Shown here one piece after another: positions 43,081 through 52,187 of a stretch of DNA of 64,000 nt (the first letter of the stretch is position 1; each line of letters opens with the position of its first letter). The position numbers and the translations under genes were made by a program. The notes under the pieces were generated by a model. That model ran no database searches and was not told where the DNA came from. It saw nothing but the letters and a program-made list of their open reading frames with translations. The stretch is from Streptomyces goshikiensis (lineage in GTDB: Bacteria > Actinomycetota > Actinomycetes > Streptomycetales > Streptomycetaceae): NCBI RefSeq assembly GCF_014650555.1, contig NZ_BMVE01000003.1, forward strand, positions 310,001 to 374,000, given 5' to 3'.

Positions 43081-44178
43081 TCACGGCCGGGCCGCGGCCC
43101 GGCGGTCGGTGATCAGGTTCATGGGGTGGGGTGCGGCCGGGCCGGCACCGGCCGGGGCGGCCAGCAGCCGCTCCAGCACCGCCGCCTGGTGCGGCGATTC
43201 GATGCCGAAGTCCTTCGCGGGGCGCTCGCCCGGCGCCCCGGCCACGTCGAAGAGCCGGACGACGATGTCGTCGCGCTGGAAGATGCTGCTGCTCCGTACG
43301 GGGCTCTTCGTGTGCCGCGCCGCGGCCTCGTCCTGCCGCGACAGGAACTTCGCGAGCGCCGGACCGCAGCCCGGCTTGGCCGGGTAGAACAGCGCGTGCC
43401 GGGTCACCTCCGCCGGTTCCCGCCCGGTCGCGGAGATGTGGTGCACCGCCGGGACCGCCGCGCGCATGAAGAACATCCGCGCGGACTCGTGGTCGGACAG
43501 GTCGCGCGCCTGCTCCAGGTAGGGGTTGATGGCCTCCTCGACGGCGCGCACCTCGGGCTGCTGCGACACGTGCCGCAGCGCCGCCACCAGGTCGCCCTGG
43601 ACCTCCACCGTACGTACGACCCGGTTGCCGTGCATGAAGAGCGACGTCCGGCACAGCCGGGTGTGCTCGTCGACCTGGGCCGCCGGGGAGGCGTACGAGG
43701 ACAGCAGGTCCGCGACCTGCTTCTCGCTGCCCGGCTTGACCGTGAAGGTCAGCGCGTGCCGGACGATCCCCGCACCGAGCCGGGGAGCGGGCTGGAGCCG
43801 GCCCCGGGGCGGCAGCGCGGCCTCCTCGTAGCGCTTGCCGGTCTCCCGCAGCACCGTGAACTGCAGCGGGCGCATGGTGCGGGCGCAGGCGCCCAGCGGA
43901 CGCACCTGCTCGACGTGCCGTTCGCTGTTGACCCACGCCAGGTACTGCGGCGCGCTCTCCCACTCACTGGTGATGAGCCACTGCGAGGGGTTCTCGAAGG
44001 ACTGGCAGAGCTGGTCCCCGAGGTGGCCCGGCACGGCGGCGATGTCGTGGCGGAGCTGTTCGTACGCCTCGAAGAACTGCTGCTGGGCCCCCTCGTGCAG
44101 GTCCATCAGCAGTACGACCCGGAGCATGGAGCCGTCGAAGGCGGACTGTGACACCCGTTCGGACAGGGTGGTTGTCAT
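43081..44178 (-). CDS. whiE-ORFI: WhiE ORFI, SchA/CurD-like protein with ABM domain
   Basis: 365 aa. The N-terminal 110 residues look like an ABM-type ferredoxin fold ([20 protein letters not shown], then [20 protein letters not shown]), followed by two segments of the SchA/CurD type ([40 protein letters not shown]) that seem to repeat the same fold. First gene of the pigment operon; AAGGAG lies 9 nt before the ATG. Members are specific to spore-pigment loci; the reaction is not known. Confidence 0.87.
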   Translation of the reverse strand: MTTTLSERVSQSAFDGSMLRVVLLMDLHEGAQQQFFEAYEQLRHDIAAVPGHLGDQLCQSFENPSQWLITSEWESAPQYLAWVNSERHVEQVRPLGACARTMRPLQFTVLRETGKRYEEAALPPRGRLQPAPRLGAGIVRHALTFTVKPGSEKQVADLLSSYASPAAQVDEHTRLCRTSLFMHGNRVVRTVEVQGDLVAALRHVSQQPEVRAVEEAINPYLEQARDLSDHESARMFFMRAAVPAVHHISATGREPAEVTRHALFYPAKPGCGPALAKFLSRQDEAAARHTKSPVRSSSIFQRDDIVVRLFDVAGAPGERPAKDFGIESPHQAAVLERLLAAPAGAGPAAPHPMNLITDRRAAARP

Positions 44179-44238
44179 CTACTCACTCCTTCGTGAGGGC
44201 TTGGAAACCCATCGCGTACGGACTCCTCGTCCGTCATC

Positions 44239-44386
44239 GGCGGAATCCGCCCGGAGCCCGGCGCCGACGCCGGCCGGGAACGGCAGGCCGGCGCACCAGA
44301 GGGGAGCCGCTGTCGCTCATCGTCATCCGGCCGGGGACAGAACGCTAGATCTCAGGATCAAGCGGGTGACAAGAGGCGAATCGCCT
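44239..44386. promoter_or_regulatory. Two related palindromes in the whiE divergent spacer
   Basis: GGCGGAATCCGCC (44239-44251) and AGGCGAATCGCCT (44374-44386) are both perfect 13-nt palindromes with a central A and a shared GGCG..AATC.GCC theme. They lie in the 276-nt spacer between ORFI and ORFVIII, one closer to each gene. A sporulation regulator bound at both is plausible. I could not place a clear sigma-F or WhiG promoter. Confidence 0.45.
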
Positions 44387-44454
44387 GGGCTCGATCTCTC
44401 ATCGGGGGCATAAGGAATCCATTGCCCCGCAGAGAACACAGGAGCCCGCAGCTG

Positions 44455-46086
44455 ATGGAAGAGAATGCCGATGTCCGCGTACCGGTCCTCGTCGTGGGCG
44501 GCTCCCTCGTGGGGCTGTCCACCTCGCTGTTCCTGAGCCGTCACGGCATCAGGCATCTGCTGGTCGAGAAGCACGCCGGTACCTCCGCCCACCCCCGCGG
44601 ACGCGGAATCAACGCCCGGACGATGGAGCTGTTCCGTACGGCCGGAGCGGAACCGGCGATCCGCCGGGCCGCCTCCGTGCTGGAGGGGAACCAGGGCATC
44701 CTCCAGGCCCAGTCGCTGACCGACGGAGAGCACACCTGGCTCATCAAGTCGATTGACCCATCCGGGGCGATCGCCCGGTTCAGCCCCACCGGCTGGTGCC
44801 TGTGCAGCCAGAACAACATCGAGCCGGAACTGGCCACCCAGAGCCGCGCGCAGGGCGCCGACGTGCGCTTCTCCACCGAACTGATGAGTTTCGACCAGGA
44901 CGCGACCGGAGTGACCGCCCTGGTCAAGAACCGGGAGACCGGCGAGCACCTCACCGTCCGGGCGGACTACGTCATCGCGGCGGACGGCCCGCGCAGCCCC
45001 GTACGCGAAGCCCTGGGGATCCCCCAGACGGGCAACGGCGAGCTGTTCCACAACGTGAGCGTCACCTTCCGCTCCGAACGGCTCGTCAAAGAGCTCGGCG
45101 ACCTCCGCTTCATCGTCTGCTACCTGATGCGCCCGGGTGCGGACGGGGCGCTGCTGCCCGTGGACAACACCAGCCAGTGGGTCTTCCACGCCCCCTGGCA
45201 CCCCGACCGGGGCGAGACGCTGGAGGACTTCACCGACGAGCGCTGCGTGGACCAGATCCGCGAGGCGATCGGCGTCCCCGACCTGGACGTCGAGATCGGC
45301 GGCAAGGCGCCCTGGCACGCGGCCGAACGGGTGGCGGTGAGCTATTCGTCCGGACGGGTGTTCCTCGTCGGCGACGCCGCGCACGAGATGTCCCCCACCG
45401 GCGCCTTCGGATCCAACACCGGCATCCAGGACGCCCACAACCTCGCCTGGAAGATGGCGGCGGTGCTCGACGGTTCCGCCGGACGGGAACTCCTCGACAC
45501 CTACGAGGCCGAACGGCTGCCCGTGGCCCAGGCCACGAGCGAGCGCGCCTCCGCCCGCTCGGCCGAGCACAGCCACCCGGGATACGCCCCGCCCCCCACC
45601 ATGGGCGGCGGTCCGGGCAGCGGGGTGCTCACCACCGCGATGGGGTACTGCTACCCGCGCGGGGCGGTCGTCGGCGGCGACGCGCACCGGCCCGTCATCC
45701 CGGAGAAGCTCCGGCTGAGCGGCGACGTCGGCACCCGGGCGCCGCACATGTGGCTGACCCGGGCCGGCGCGAAGATCTCCACGCTGGACCTCTACGAGCG
45801 CTCCTTCGTGCTGATCAGCGGTGTCGGCACCCCGTGGCGGGAGGCGGCCGAGAAGGTGGCCTCGAAGCTGGACGTCCGGCTGGAGGCCCACACCATCGGC
45901 TCCGCGCCGGGCGCCGACCTGATCCAGCCCAGCGGCACCGACTGGGCCGAGGTCCACGAGATGAGCCCCGAAGGAGCCGTCCTCGTACGCCCGGACGGGT
46001 TCGTCGCCTGGCGGTCCGAGGGCCCCGTGGCCGACCCGACGGCCGCGCTGGGCGGCGTCATGTCGCAGCTGCTCCGCCGCGCCTGA
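44455..46086 (+). CDS. whiE-ORFVIII: WhiE ORFVIII, FAD-dependent aromatic hydroxylase
   Basis: 543 aa. FAD motif VPVLVVGGSLVGLSTSLFLS; middle motif VIAADGPRSPVREALGI; second FAD motif GRVFLVGDAAHEMSPTGAFG, then SNTGIQDAHNLAWKM. The C-terminal thioredoxin-like domain is typical of PheA/TfdB-type polyketide hydroxylases. It is divergent from ORFI-VII exactly as in S. coelicolor whiE, where it modifies the pigment late. ATG 44455 with GGAG 10 nt upstream is preferred to a TTG further up. Confidence 0.93.
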   Translation: MEENADVRVPVLVVGGSLVGLSTSLFLSRHGIRHLLVEKHAGTSAHPRGRGINARTMELFRTAGAEPAIRRAASVLEGNQGILQAQSLTDGEHTWLIKSIDPSGAIARFSPTGWCLCSQNNIEPELATQSRAQGADVRFSTELMSFDQDATGVTALVKNRETGEHLTVRADYVIAADGPRSPVREALGIPQTGNGELFHNVSVTFRSERLVKELGDLRFIVCYLMRPGADGALLPVDNTSQWVFHAPWHPDRGETLEDFTDERCVDQIREAIGVPDLDVEIGGKAPWHAAERVAVSYSSGRVFLVGDAAHEMSPTGAFGSNTGIQDAHNLAWKMAAVLDGSAGRELLDTYEAERLPVAQATSERASARSAEHSHPGYAPPPTMGGGPGSGVLTTAMGYCYPRGAVVGGDAHRPVIPEKLRLSGDVGTRAPHMWLTRAGAKISTLDLYERSFVLISGVGTPWREAAEKVASKLDVRLEAHTIGSAPGADLIQPSGTDWAEVHEMSPEGAVLVRPDGFVAWRSEGPVADPTAALGGVMSQLLRRA

Positions 46087-46099
46087 GCACCGTGTGAAG

Positions 46100-46126
46100 G
46101 GGCCTGCCGGGGTCACCGGCAGGCCC
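46100..46126. terminator. Hairpin shared by ORFVIII and the epsilon-subunit gene
   Basis: GGGCCTGCCGG (46100-46110) and CCGGCAGGCCC (46116-46126) are exact complements around GGTCA, 14 nt after the ORFVIII stop. The TGA of the convergent small gene lies in the loop, so one hairpin ends both. Confidence 0.75.
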
Positions 46127-46331
46127 AGCACCCCGCCCAGCACCCGTGGCCGCCGCGCCCCGGGCGCGGGCGGCGCCGGTGCGCGCCGGCGGAGGGCCCG
46201 CGTGCGGCGTGGGCGGACCGGCCGGAGAGGCAGGCGACGACCACCGCGATCGCGGCGAGCTCCTCCGGGGCGGCGGAGCCGCGGTGGATCCGCAGAAGGC
46301 TGGATATCGGGACGTCATTGAGCATCGACAT
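46113..46331 (-). CDS. Acyl-CoA carboxylase epsilon-subunit-like small protein
   Basis: 72 aa. Residues 8-35 (PISSLLRIHRGSAAPEELAA, then IAVVVACLSGR) match the N-terminal part of the actinobacterial AccE/PccE epsilon subunit, which docks biotin carboxylase and carboxyltransferase to make malonyl- or methylmalonyl-CoA. The C-terminal half is Arg/Gly-rich and ends GHGCWAGCWACR, unlike the usual conserved tail, so it may be diverged or partly degraded. GAGAGG is just before the ATG. No carboxylase alpha or beta gene is adjacent. Confidence 0.6.
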   Translation of the reverse strand: MSMLNDVPISSLLRIHRGSAAPEELAAIAVVVACLSGRSAHAARGPSAGAHRRRPRPGRGGHGCWAGCWACR

Positions 46332-46470
46332 GGCCTCTCGTCAGGAGAGTTCACCTTGTCGGGCCACCAGGACCCCTGACGCTGACGACGCTACGAGCCC
46401 GCCGTCCGGCTGTCGTGCCGGGGGGCTCCGTCCACACCCGTTCGGGCGACGCGCCCCTCCCGTGACCAGG

Positions 46471-48393
46471 TCAGCGGTGACCGAGCTTCACCCATTTCGC
46501 CGTACTGGGGACGCCCTTCGCGTCGAGCAGGAACAGCATGTAGTAACCGGGGGGCGCGTCGGCCGCGCCGGGCGGCGTCCGCAGCCCGATCGAGCCGCCG
46601 CCGCTGCCGGGCGTCCCGGTGAAGCGGAGGTCCAGATGCCGCTGGCTGGTGTTCACCGCGTGGGTGACCGTCGTCGGCGCGAGGAGCACGGCCCGCTTCA
46701 CCCGCGAGGCGGTGGAGCTGTCCACCCGGAACTCCTCGTCGTAGGCCAGCTCGCCGCCCGGGACCCGGTCCAGGGCCGGGCGGGAACCTCCCTGGTGGAG
46801 GTACGGGGGCTCGTAGAGCTCGATGCTGCCGTCCATCCCGTCCCGGATGTCGGGATCGTTGGCGATCTGCTGGAGTTCGTCGCCGGTGACCATCACCCGG
46901 CCGTCCGGCATCACCAGGGCGTTGGAGTGGTAGCCGCGCGGCAGGCGCTGCGCCGGCCCGAGCCGCCAGTGGCCGCGCGCGTCGCGCAGCTCGGTCCGCC
47001 GGTACTTGAGGTCCGCCTTCGGGTTGAACGGTCCGTACCCGTAGTCCCGGGTGGCGAGGGCGCCGTTGACCGTCAGCAGCGTGCCGTCCGGCAGGATCAG
47101 CGTGTCGTCCTGGGTCCGGCCGAACGCCCGCGGTTCCTCGGTGCTCCAGGCGCCGCCGGAGAGCCGGTACGTGTTCGGGTCGCGCGGGTCGCCGCCGAGG
47201 ACCAGCACGGAATCCGGGCCGCGGAACCCGGCGGGGAGGGGCACCGCCGAGCCGTAGCCGCGGAAGTCGGCCGGCCGCCTGGGCAGGTCCGTACGGGTCT
47301 GCGTGGCCAGGTCGAAGAGCCACTGCTGGTCGGCGTCGCGGCCGAGGCCATAGATCTTGCCGTCCCGCAGCGAGAACAGGTGCGGGTAGTCGTTGCGGAA
47401 CGGCGCGTCCGCGCGGAACCGCTCCGGGGCGAGGTCGAGCGGGATGTCGTACGGCCGCCAGGGCACGGGATGGCGCAGCGCCGGGAACCGCTCCACGACC
47501 GGGGTGGGGGTGCCCGTACCGCGCTCGGACTGGCCGGACATGATGATCTGGCGGCCGTCGGGCCCGGTGACGACCGAGGGGTACCAGCGGCCCACCGACA
47601 TGTCGCGGTTGCGGTACCAGAGCTCGGTCCACGGGTCGAAGACGAAGGACAGCCTGGCGCCGCTGCCGCCCTTGCCGCCGACGTTGCCGCCGAACACCCC
47701 GACCATTCCGTTGGGCAGGAAGGCGTGCCCGGCGCAGAAGAACGGCGCGGGGCGGGGCACGTGAAGGCCGTCGGGCATCAGCACCGTCGGGGGCTCCACC
47801 TTCTTGAAGGCCCCCGCCCCCGTACCGCGGGCGGGATCCCACAGGTAGGCGCGGCCCGCGTTGGTGCGGCCGATCCGGTCCGTGGGGCCGGTCTCCTTCC
47901 TGGGGTCGACCTCCACGCGTTCGAAGGAGAACAGCAGCACCTTGCCGGTGGGCAGCTGGGCGACGTGGACGCCGAAGTCGGGGGAGGGGAAGAACGCCGT
48001 GAACCGGCCGGAACGGGACGCCTCCAGGCGGGCGTTGGCCTGCTGCTGGGAGGTGCGCAGGGCCTCCAGACCGGAGGTGCGGGCGGCCTGCGGATAGACC
48101 GTGGATTCCCGGGCGGCCAGCCGTCGCTCGGCGTGCTCCCTGGCGTGTTCCGCACCGAGCGAGGCCACCTCGTCGGGCCGGGTCTCGGCGGAGAGCCGGT
48201 CGTCGTCCGGGTGGTGGCGCCCGGGGAGCGGGCCGAACGCGGAGGCGGCGAAGGCGGCGGGGACGGCTGAGACCGCCGAGACTGCCGAGGCCGGCGGGGC
48301 GGCCGGTGGTGCGAGGGAGCCCAGGGCGGCGAGACCCAGGCAAAGGGACACGGACAGCGCGACCGAGCGCCGCCCCCCGAACCGACCCGGCAT
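46471..48393 (-). CDS. Galactose-oxidase-like copper radical oxidase (GlxA-like)
   Basis: 640 aa, secreted or membrane-anchored. Signal sequence in the first 45 residues (FGGRRSVALSVSLCLGLAAL; a Tat-like RR is present). Seven-bladed kelch propeller plus a C-terminal Ig-like DUF1929 domain. All copper-site residues of galactose oxidase can be placed: Cys220 (PFFCAGHAFLPNG) and Tyr271 (GRWYPSVV) for the thioether cofactor, axial Tyr488 and ligand His489 (PRGYHSNALVMPDG), and His578 (TTVTHAVNTSQ). In Streptomyces, GlxA acts with CslA at hyphal tips; here no cslA is next door, so this may be a separate paralogue. Confidence 0.87.
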   Translation of the reverse strand: MPGRFGGRRSVALSVSLCLGLAALGSLAPPAAPPASAVSAVSAVPAAFAASAFGPLPGRHHPDDDRLSAETRPDEVASLGAEHAREHAERRLAARESTVYPQAARTSGLEALRTSQQQANARLEASRSGRFTAFFPSPDFGVHVAQLPTGKVLLFSFERVEVDPRKETGPTDRIGRTNAGRAYLWDPARGTGAGAFKKVEPPTVLMPDGLHVPRPAPFFCAGHAFLPNGMVGVFGGNVGGKGGSGARLSFVFDPWTELWYRNRDMSVGRWYPSVVTGPDGRQIIMSGQSERGTGTPTPVVERFPALRHPVPWRPYDIPLDLAPERFRADAPFRNDYPHLFSLRDGKIYGLGRDADQQWLFDLATQTRTDLPRRPADFRGYGSAVPLPAGFRGPDSVLVLGGDPRDPNTYRLSGGAWSTEEPRAFGRTQDDTLILPDGTLLTVNGALATRDYGYGPFNPKADLKYRRTELRDARGHWRLGPAQRLPRGYHSNALVMPDGRVMVTGDELQQIANDPDIRDGMDGSIELYEPPYLHQGGSRPALDRVPGGELAYDEEFRVDSSTASRVKRAVLLAPTTVTHAVNTSQRHLDLRFTGTPGSGGGSIGLRTPPGAADAPPGYYMLFLLDAKGVPSTAKWVKLGHR

Positions 48394-48601
48394 GAGCTCT
48401 CCTCCGTCAACGGGACGCCCATACTAGGAGAAACCGCATCGAATTCCCGGGCACACGAGCCCCGTTCCGGCCCCGCTGCGCCGTTCGGCCGCCCCGACGA
48501 CGCCGCATGATCGTTTCTGCGGTGAACGGGCCCGACCATCGGGGTGAGACGCCGTTGCCGCAGCCGGGCCGCGCCCGCCGGGGGCGGTTATCCATGGCCA
48601 G

Positions 48602-49270
48602 GTGATCAAGCCACTGCGCACCACCTTCGCCGCGGCCGCCGCATCGGCCGCCCTCCTCGCCCTCACCCCCTCGGCCGGAGCCACTGCCTCCGCCGGGGCC
48701 GCCCCCGCGGCGCCCACGGACCGGGTGACGGTCGACGTCGCCACCGTCAACGGCTCGGGCTGCAAGCCCGGCACCGCCGCGGTCGCCGTCGCCCCGGACA
48801 ACTCGGCCTTCACCGTCACCTACAGCGAGTACATGGCCCAGGCCGGCGGCGGCGCCCCCGCGACCGAGGGCCGCAAGAACTGCCAGCTCTCGCTGGTCGT
48901 GCACGTTCCCCAGGGCTACACGTACGCCGTGGCCAAGGTCGACTACCGGGGCTTCGGCAACCTCCAGCCCGGCGCGGTCGGCACCCAGAAGGCCAGCTAC
49001 TACTTCCAGGGCATGAGCCAGACCGCCCAGCGCACCCACCGGTTCGCCGGAGCCCTCGACGACAACTGGCAGGTCACCGACACCACAGGGGTCGAGGCCC
49101 TGGCCTTCGCGCCCTGCGGGGAACTGCGCAACTTCAACATCAACACCGAGCTGCGCGCCGAGATCGGCACCTCCGACCCGGCGCGGGCCAGCTACATGTC
49201 CGTCGACTCGACGGACGGCACCATCGGCACCATCTACCACTTCTCCTGGAAGCGGTGCCCCGGCCGCTGA
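48602..49270 (+). CDS. Secreted DUF4360-like protein
   Basis: 222 aa. Signal peptide (1-33, ending AGATASAGAA). The mature part has VDVATVNGSGCKPGTAAVAV, then SEYMAQAGGG, KNCQLSLVVHVPQGYTYAVA and IYHFSWKRCPGR, the pattern of DUF4360 proteins with four conserved Cys that probably pair. Function unknown; cell-surface or extracellular. GTG 48602 is the likely start. It is divergent from the copper oxidase across 208 nt and converges on the AraC gene. Confidence 0.8.
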   Translation: MIKPLRTTFAAAAASAALLALTPSAGATASAGAAPAAPTDRVTVDVATVNGSGCKPGTAAVAVAPDNSAFTVTYSEYMAQAGGGAPATEGRKNCQLSLVVHVPQGYTYAVAKVDYRGFGNLQPGAVGTQKASYYFQGMSQTAQRTHRFAGALDDNWQVTDTTGVEALAFAPCGELRNFNINTELRAEIGTSDPARASYMSVDSTDGTIGTIYHFSWKRCPGR

Positions 49271-49297
49271 CCCCCGCCCGGGTGGCGCGGGCGCGCG

Positions 49298-50251
49298 TCA
49301 GAGGGTCCTGACCGCGCCCGCGCCCGCCGCGCGGTCGTCCCGGTAGCGCCCCGGCGTCGTCCCGAACTCCCGGTTGAACGCGTGGGAGAAGGCGTACGGG
49401 GTCGCGTACCCCACCCGGCGCGCGATGGCGGCCAGCGGGTCCGCGGTGTCGCGGAGCAGGGTGGCCGCGAACGTCAGGCGCCACCAAGTGAGGTACGCCA
49501 TCGGCGGCCGGCCGACCAGGGCCGTGAACCGCCTGGCCAGGGTCGGCCGCGAGACCCCCGCCTCGGCGGCCAGCCGGTCGTTGGTCCACGCGGCGGCCGG
49601 ATCCGCGTGCAGGGCGCGCAGCGCGGCGGCCGCCACCGGGTCGCCCAGGACGGCGGGCCAGACCCCGGTCGTCCCCTCGTCCAGGCAGGACCGGACCATG
49701 TAGACGAGCAGCAGGTCCAGCAGGTTCGGCACCGCGATCCAGGCGCCGGGCCGCTGCCCGCCCAGCTCCCGCCCCAGCAGGTCGATGGCCGAGCGGAGTT
49801 CGGGATGGGCGCCCACCCGGTTCGCCAGGTGGACGACCCGGGGCAGCTCCGCCATCAGCGGGTGCACCCGGCTGCGGTCGAGCCGGTACTTGCCGCACAG
49901 CATCTCCACCGCCGCGCCCGCGGCCGGGGGCTGCCGCGAGGTCCGCTCCGAGCGCTCCTCGGCGCGCCAGTCCTCGAAGCGCACCGCCCCTCGCACCGTC
50001 GCCTCGTCCACCGCGGAGTCGGCGATGACGTGCCCGGTCCCGTGCGGCAGCAGCACCGCGTCACCCGCGCCCAGCGCGACCGGTTCGCCGCCTCCGTCGG
50101 GGAGCAGCCAGCAGGTGCCCTCCAGGACGACGTGGAACCCGGCGCCGTCGTACGCGTCGAAGCGCGCGCACCAGCTCCCGCTCACCCGCATCCGGTCGGA
50201 GGAGGGCCGGCCGATGCGCACGGCCGCGATCGCGTCACTCACCACATCCAT
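49298..50251 (-). CDS. AraC family regulator with cupin sensor
   Basis: 317 aa. N-terminal cupin-type domain (about 15-130: FHVVLEGTCWLLPDGGGEPV, LLPHGTGHVI), then the double HTH in the last 100 residues (TNDRLAAEAGVSRPTLARRF and IARRVGYATPYAFSHAFNRE, with FGTTPGRYR). This cupin_6 subgroup often controls a neighbouring oxidoreductase or hydrolase. The MBL hydrolase gene lies divergently 99 nt away and is the likely target. Confidence 0.88.
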   Translation of the reverse strand: MDVVSDAIAAVRIGRPSSDRMRVSGSWCARFDAYDGAGFHVVLEGTCWLLPDGGGEPVALGAGDAVLLPHGTGHVIADSAVDEATVRGAVRFEDWRAEERSERTSRQPPAAGAAVEMLCGKYRLDRSRVHPLMAELPRVVHLANRVGAHPELRSAIDLLGRELGGQRPGAWIAVPNLLDLLLVYMVRSCLDEGTTGVWPAVLGDPVAAAALRALHADPAAAWTNDRLAAEAGVSRPTLARRFTALVGRPPMAYLTWWRLTFAATLLRDTADPLAAIARRVGYATPYAFSHAFNREFGTTPGRYRDDRAAGAGAVRTL

Positions 50252-50315
50252 CGGATCAGCCTAGCGCCGGCCTCGGGAGTGAGAGCCTCGCGTATCCGGA
50301 TGAGCCGGGCTGGCA

Positions 50316-50344
50316 TTGAGGGGCTCAACTGGCCCGCATAGATT
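50316..50344 (+). promoter_or_regulatory. Leaderless promoter of the MBL hydrolase with palindrome
   Basis: -35 TTGAGG (50316-50321), exactly 17 nt, -10 TAGATT (50339-50344), then 6 nt to the ATG at 50351. The -35 begins a palindrome, TTGAG-GGG-CTCAA (50316-50328), which may be the AraC or other regulator site. Confidence 0.62.
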
Positions 50345-50350
50345 GGGGCC

Positions 50351-51265
50351 ATGAAGAACGAGAACGAGCAGAGCATCGTCCTGGGAGACGTCGAGGTCCT
50401 GCGGGTCGTCGAGTGGCAGGGGCCGCTCGTGCCGGCGGCCGACTTCGTCCCGGAGGCCGGGGCCGAACTGTGGAAGGCCAACGAGGAGTGGCTGGCGCCC
50501 GACCACTGGGAGCCGGAGCGGGACCTGGCGGTGGTCGCGCTGCAGACCTGGGTGCTGCGCAGCGCCGGCCGCACCATCCTGGTGGACACCGGGGTGGGCA
50601 ACGGACGCGAACGGCCCGGATCGCCCCGGTTCCACCACTGGCAGGCCGACTTCCTCGGCGAACTGGAGCGGGCCGGCGTGCGGCCCGAGGACGTCGACCT
50701 CGTGGTCAACACCCACGTCCACGCCGACCACGTCGGCGGCAACACCGTGGACGAGGCGGGGGAGTGGGTGCCGGCCTTCCCCAACGCCGAGTACCTCATA
50801 CCGGCCGCCGACGACCACTGGTTCGGCCCCCGGGGCGGGTACGGGAAGGGCCTGCGGGAGGACGACCGGCTGCTCTACGAGGACAGCGTCGCTCCGATCC
50901 ACCGGGCCGGGCAGGCCGTGCTCTGGGAGGGCGCCCACCGCATCGACGAGCACCTCACCCTGGAGTCCGCCCCCGGTCACACGCCCGGATCCGCCGTCCT
51001 CAGGCTCGACTCCGGCGGCGACCGCGCGGTGTTCGTCGGGGACCTGCTGCACAGCCCGGTCCAGATCCTGCGGCCGTCCTGCAACAGCTGCTTCTGCATG
51101 GACGAGGCGGAGGCCGCCGCCAGCCGGCTGCGGATCCTCGAACGGGCCGCGGACACCCGGGAACTGGTCGTCCCCGCCCACTTCGGCGGCGCCGGCGCCG
51201 TCGAGGTCCGGCGCGACGGTGCCGGGTTCGCCCTCGGTCCCTGGGGCGGCCACCGCCCCGTGTGA
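50351..51265 (+). CDS. MBL-fold metallo-hydrolase
   Basis: 304 aa. Zinc motif THVHADHVGGN (HxHxDH) near residue 120; further ligands in SAPGHTPGSAVL (His) and FVGDLLHSP (Asp), and a closing His in VVPAHFGGAG. This is the quorum-quenching lactonase/YtnP-like branch by general layout, but the substrate is not fixed. It is divergent from the AraC gene, with a probable leaderless start. A strong hairpin follows. Confidence 0.88.
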   Translation: MKNENEQSIVLGDVEVLRVVEWQGPLVPAADFVPEAGAELWKANEEWLAPDHWEPERDLAVVALQTWVLRSAGRTILVDTGVGNGRERPGSPRFHHWQADFLGELERAGVRPEDVDLVVNTHVHADHVGGNTVDEAGEWVPAFPNAEYLIPAADDHWFGPRGGYGKGLREDDRLLYEDSVAPIHRAGQAVLWEGAHRIDEHLTLESAPGHTPGSAVLRLDSGGDRAVFVGDLLHSPVQILRPSCNSCFCMDEAEAAASRLRILERAADTRELVVPAHFGGAGAVEVRRDGAGFALGPWGGHRPV

Positions 51266-51281
51266 GACCCGGGCAAAGCGG

Positions 51282-51325
51282 CGGGGCCGGCCTTCGCGGT
51301 CCTCGCGGACGGAAGGCCGGCCCCG
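51282..51325. terminator. Hairpin between the MBL and RDD genes
   Basis: Arms 51282-51295 and 51312-51325 (14 nt, exact complements) with a 16-nt loop, 17 nt after the MBL stop, between convergent genes. Confidence 0.75.
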
Positions 51326-51371
51326 GTGGGCCGTACGCGGGCGAACGGCCCCGTGGCCGGTCAGCCCCGGA

Positions 51372-52019
51372 TCACTTCACCTTGATGACGACGGTGTTGC
51401 ACACCTTGTCGGCGAAGGTCTGCTTCTTCTGGTCCCACAGCGGCCACAGGAAGCCGAGGTAGCAGGCGATGCTGTCGAGGAAGTGGGCGAGCTTGCGCAC
51501 GAAGGCGAAGCCGAAGCCCAGCGTGCGGCCGTCGGCCTCGCGCAGGACGCTGATGCCGAGCGCCTTCTTGCCGATCGTCTGACCGGTCGAACCTTCCTTG
51601 TACAGCTGGAAGAAGCCCATGCCTATCGCGTACAGGAGGGTGATGAGGCTGAGGATGGAGAGACCCGCCGAGGCGTCGCTGGAGCCGGAGCCGGAGCTGG
51701 AGGCGCCGGTGATGAACATGACCAGGTACATCGGGCCGACCATGATGAGGAGGTCGAGCAGGTACGCACCGACGCGCTGACCCCAGTGGGCGAGCGGCGG
51801 CAGACCCATCCCGGGCATCCCGGGCATGCCAGGCATGCCCGGCATCGGGGGCATCGGCTGCTGCGGGTAGCCGTAGGGCTGCTGCGGCGGCTGGGGCTGC
51901 TGCGGGTAGCCGTACTGCGGCTGCGGGGGAACGCCCTGGGGCGCCTGCTGCGGGTAGCCGCCGGGCTGGCCCTGCGGGGGCTGCTGGCCGTAGGGGTTGT
52001 TCGGGTCGCCGAAGCTCAT
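51372..52019 (-). CDS. RDD family membrane protein with Pro/Gln-rich N-terminus
   Basis: 215 aa. Residues 1-70 are low complexity (YPQQP, PQGVPPQP, and a PGM tandem in PMPGMPGMPGMPGM). The RDD domain follows with three TM helices: the Arg/Asp pair in HWGQRVGAYLLDLLIM, GSTGQTIGKKALGISVLREA, and the final LDSIACYLGFLWPLWDQKKQT. Members are membrane proteins of unclear function, some Na+/H+ antiporter-related. ATG 52019 (MSFGDPNNPYG) is typical of the Streptomyces members. Confidence 0.88.
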   Translation of the reverse strand: MSFGDPNNPYGQQPPQGQPGGYPQQAPQGVPPQPQYGYPQQPQPPQQPYGYPQQPMPPMPGMPGMPGMPGMGLPPLAHWGQRVGAYLLDLLIMVGPMYLVMFITGASSSGSGSSDASAGLSILSLITLLYAIGMGFFQLYKEGSTGQTIGKKALGISVLREADGRTLGFGFAFVRKLAHFLDSIACYLGFLWPLWDQKKQTFADKVCNTVVIKVK

Positions 52020-52187
52020 GGCGAAGTCTCTCCAGGTCTGATGCGGGGACGAGGCGGTGAGCGTGGAGGACGTCACGATGTGAGCGGTATGCCCCCCGCA
52101 CTGCCGCGATACTGCGGGGCTCATCGTGGTCGTAACATCGACTGCTTGTCCAATTGGATTGCCGGGGCGGGCAGGGTACCCCGGCGC

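Noticed and set aside
46391..48343. 650-codon frame overlapping the copper oxidase on the same strand
   Set aside because: Arg/Pro-rich, typical of a shifted frame; the true frame holds the complete galactose-oxidase site.
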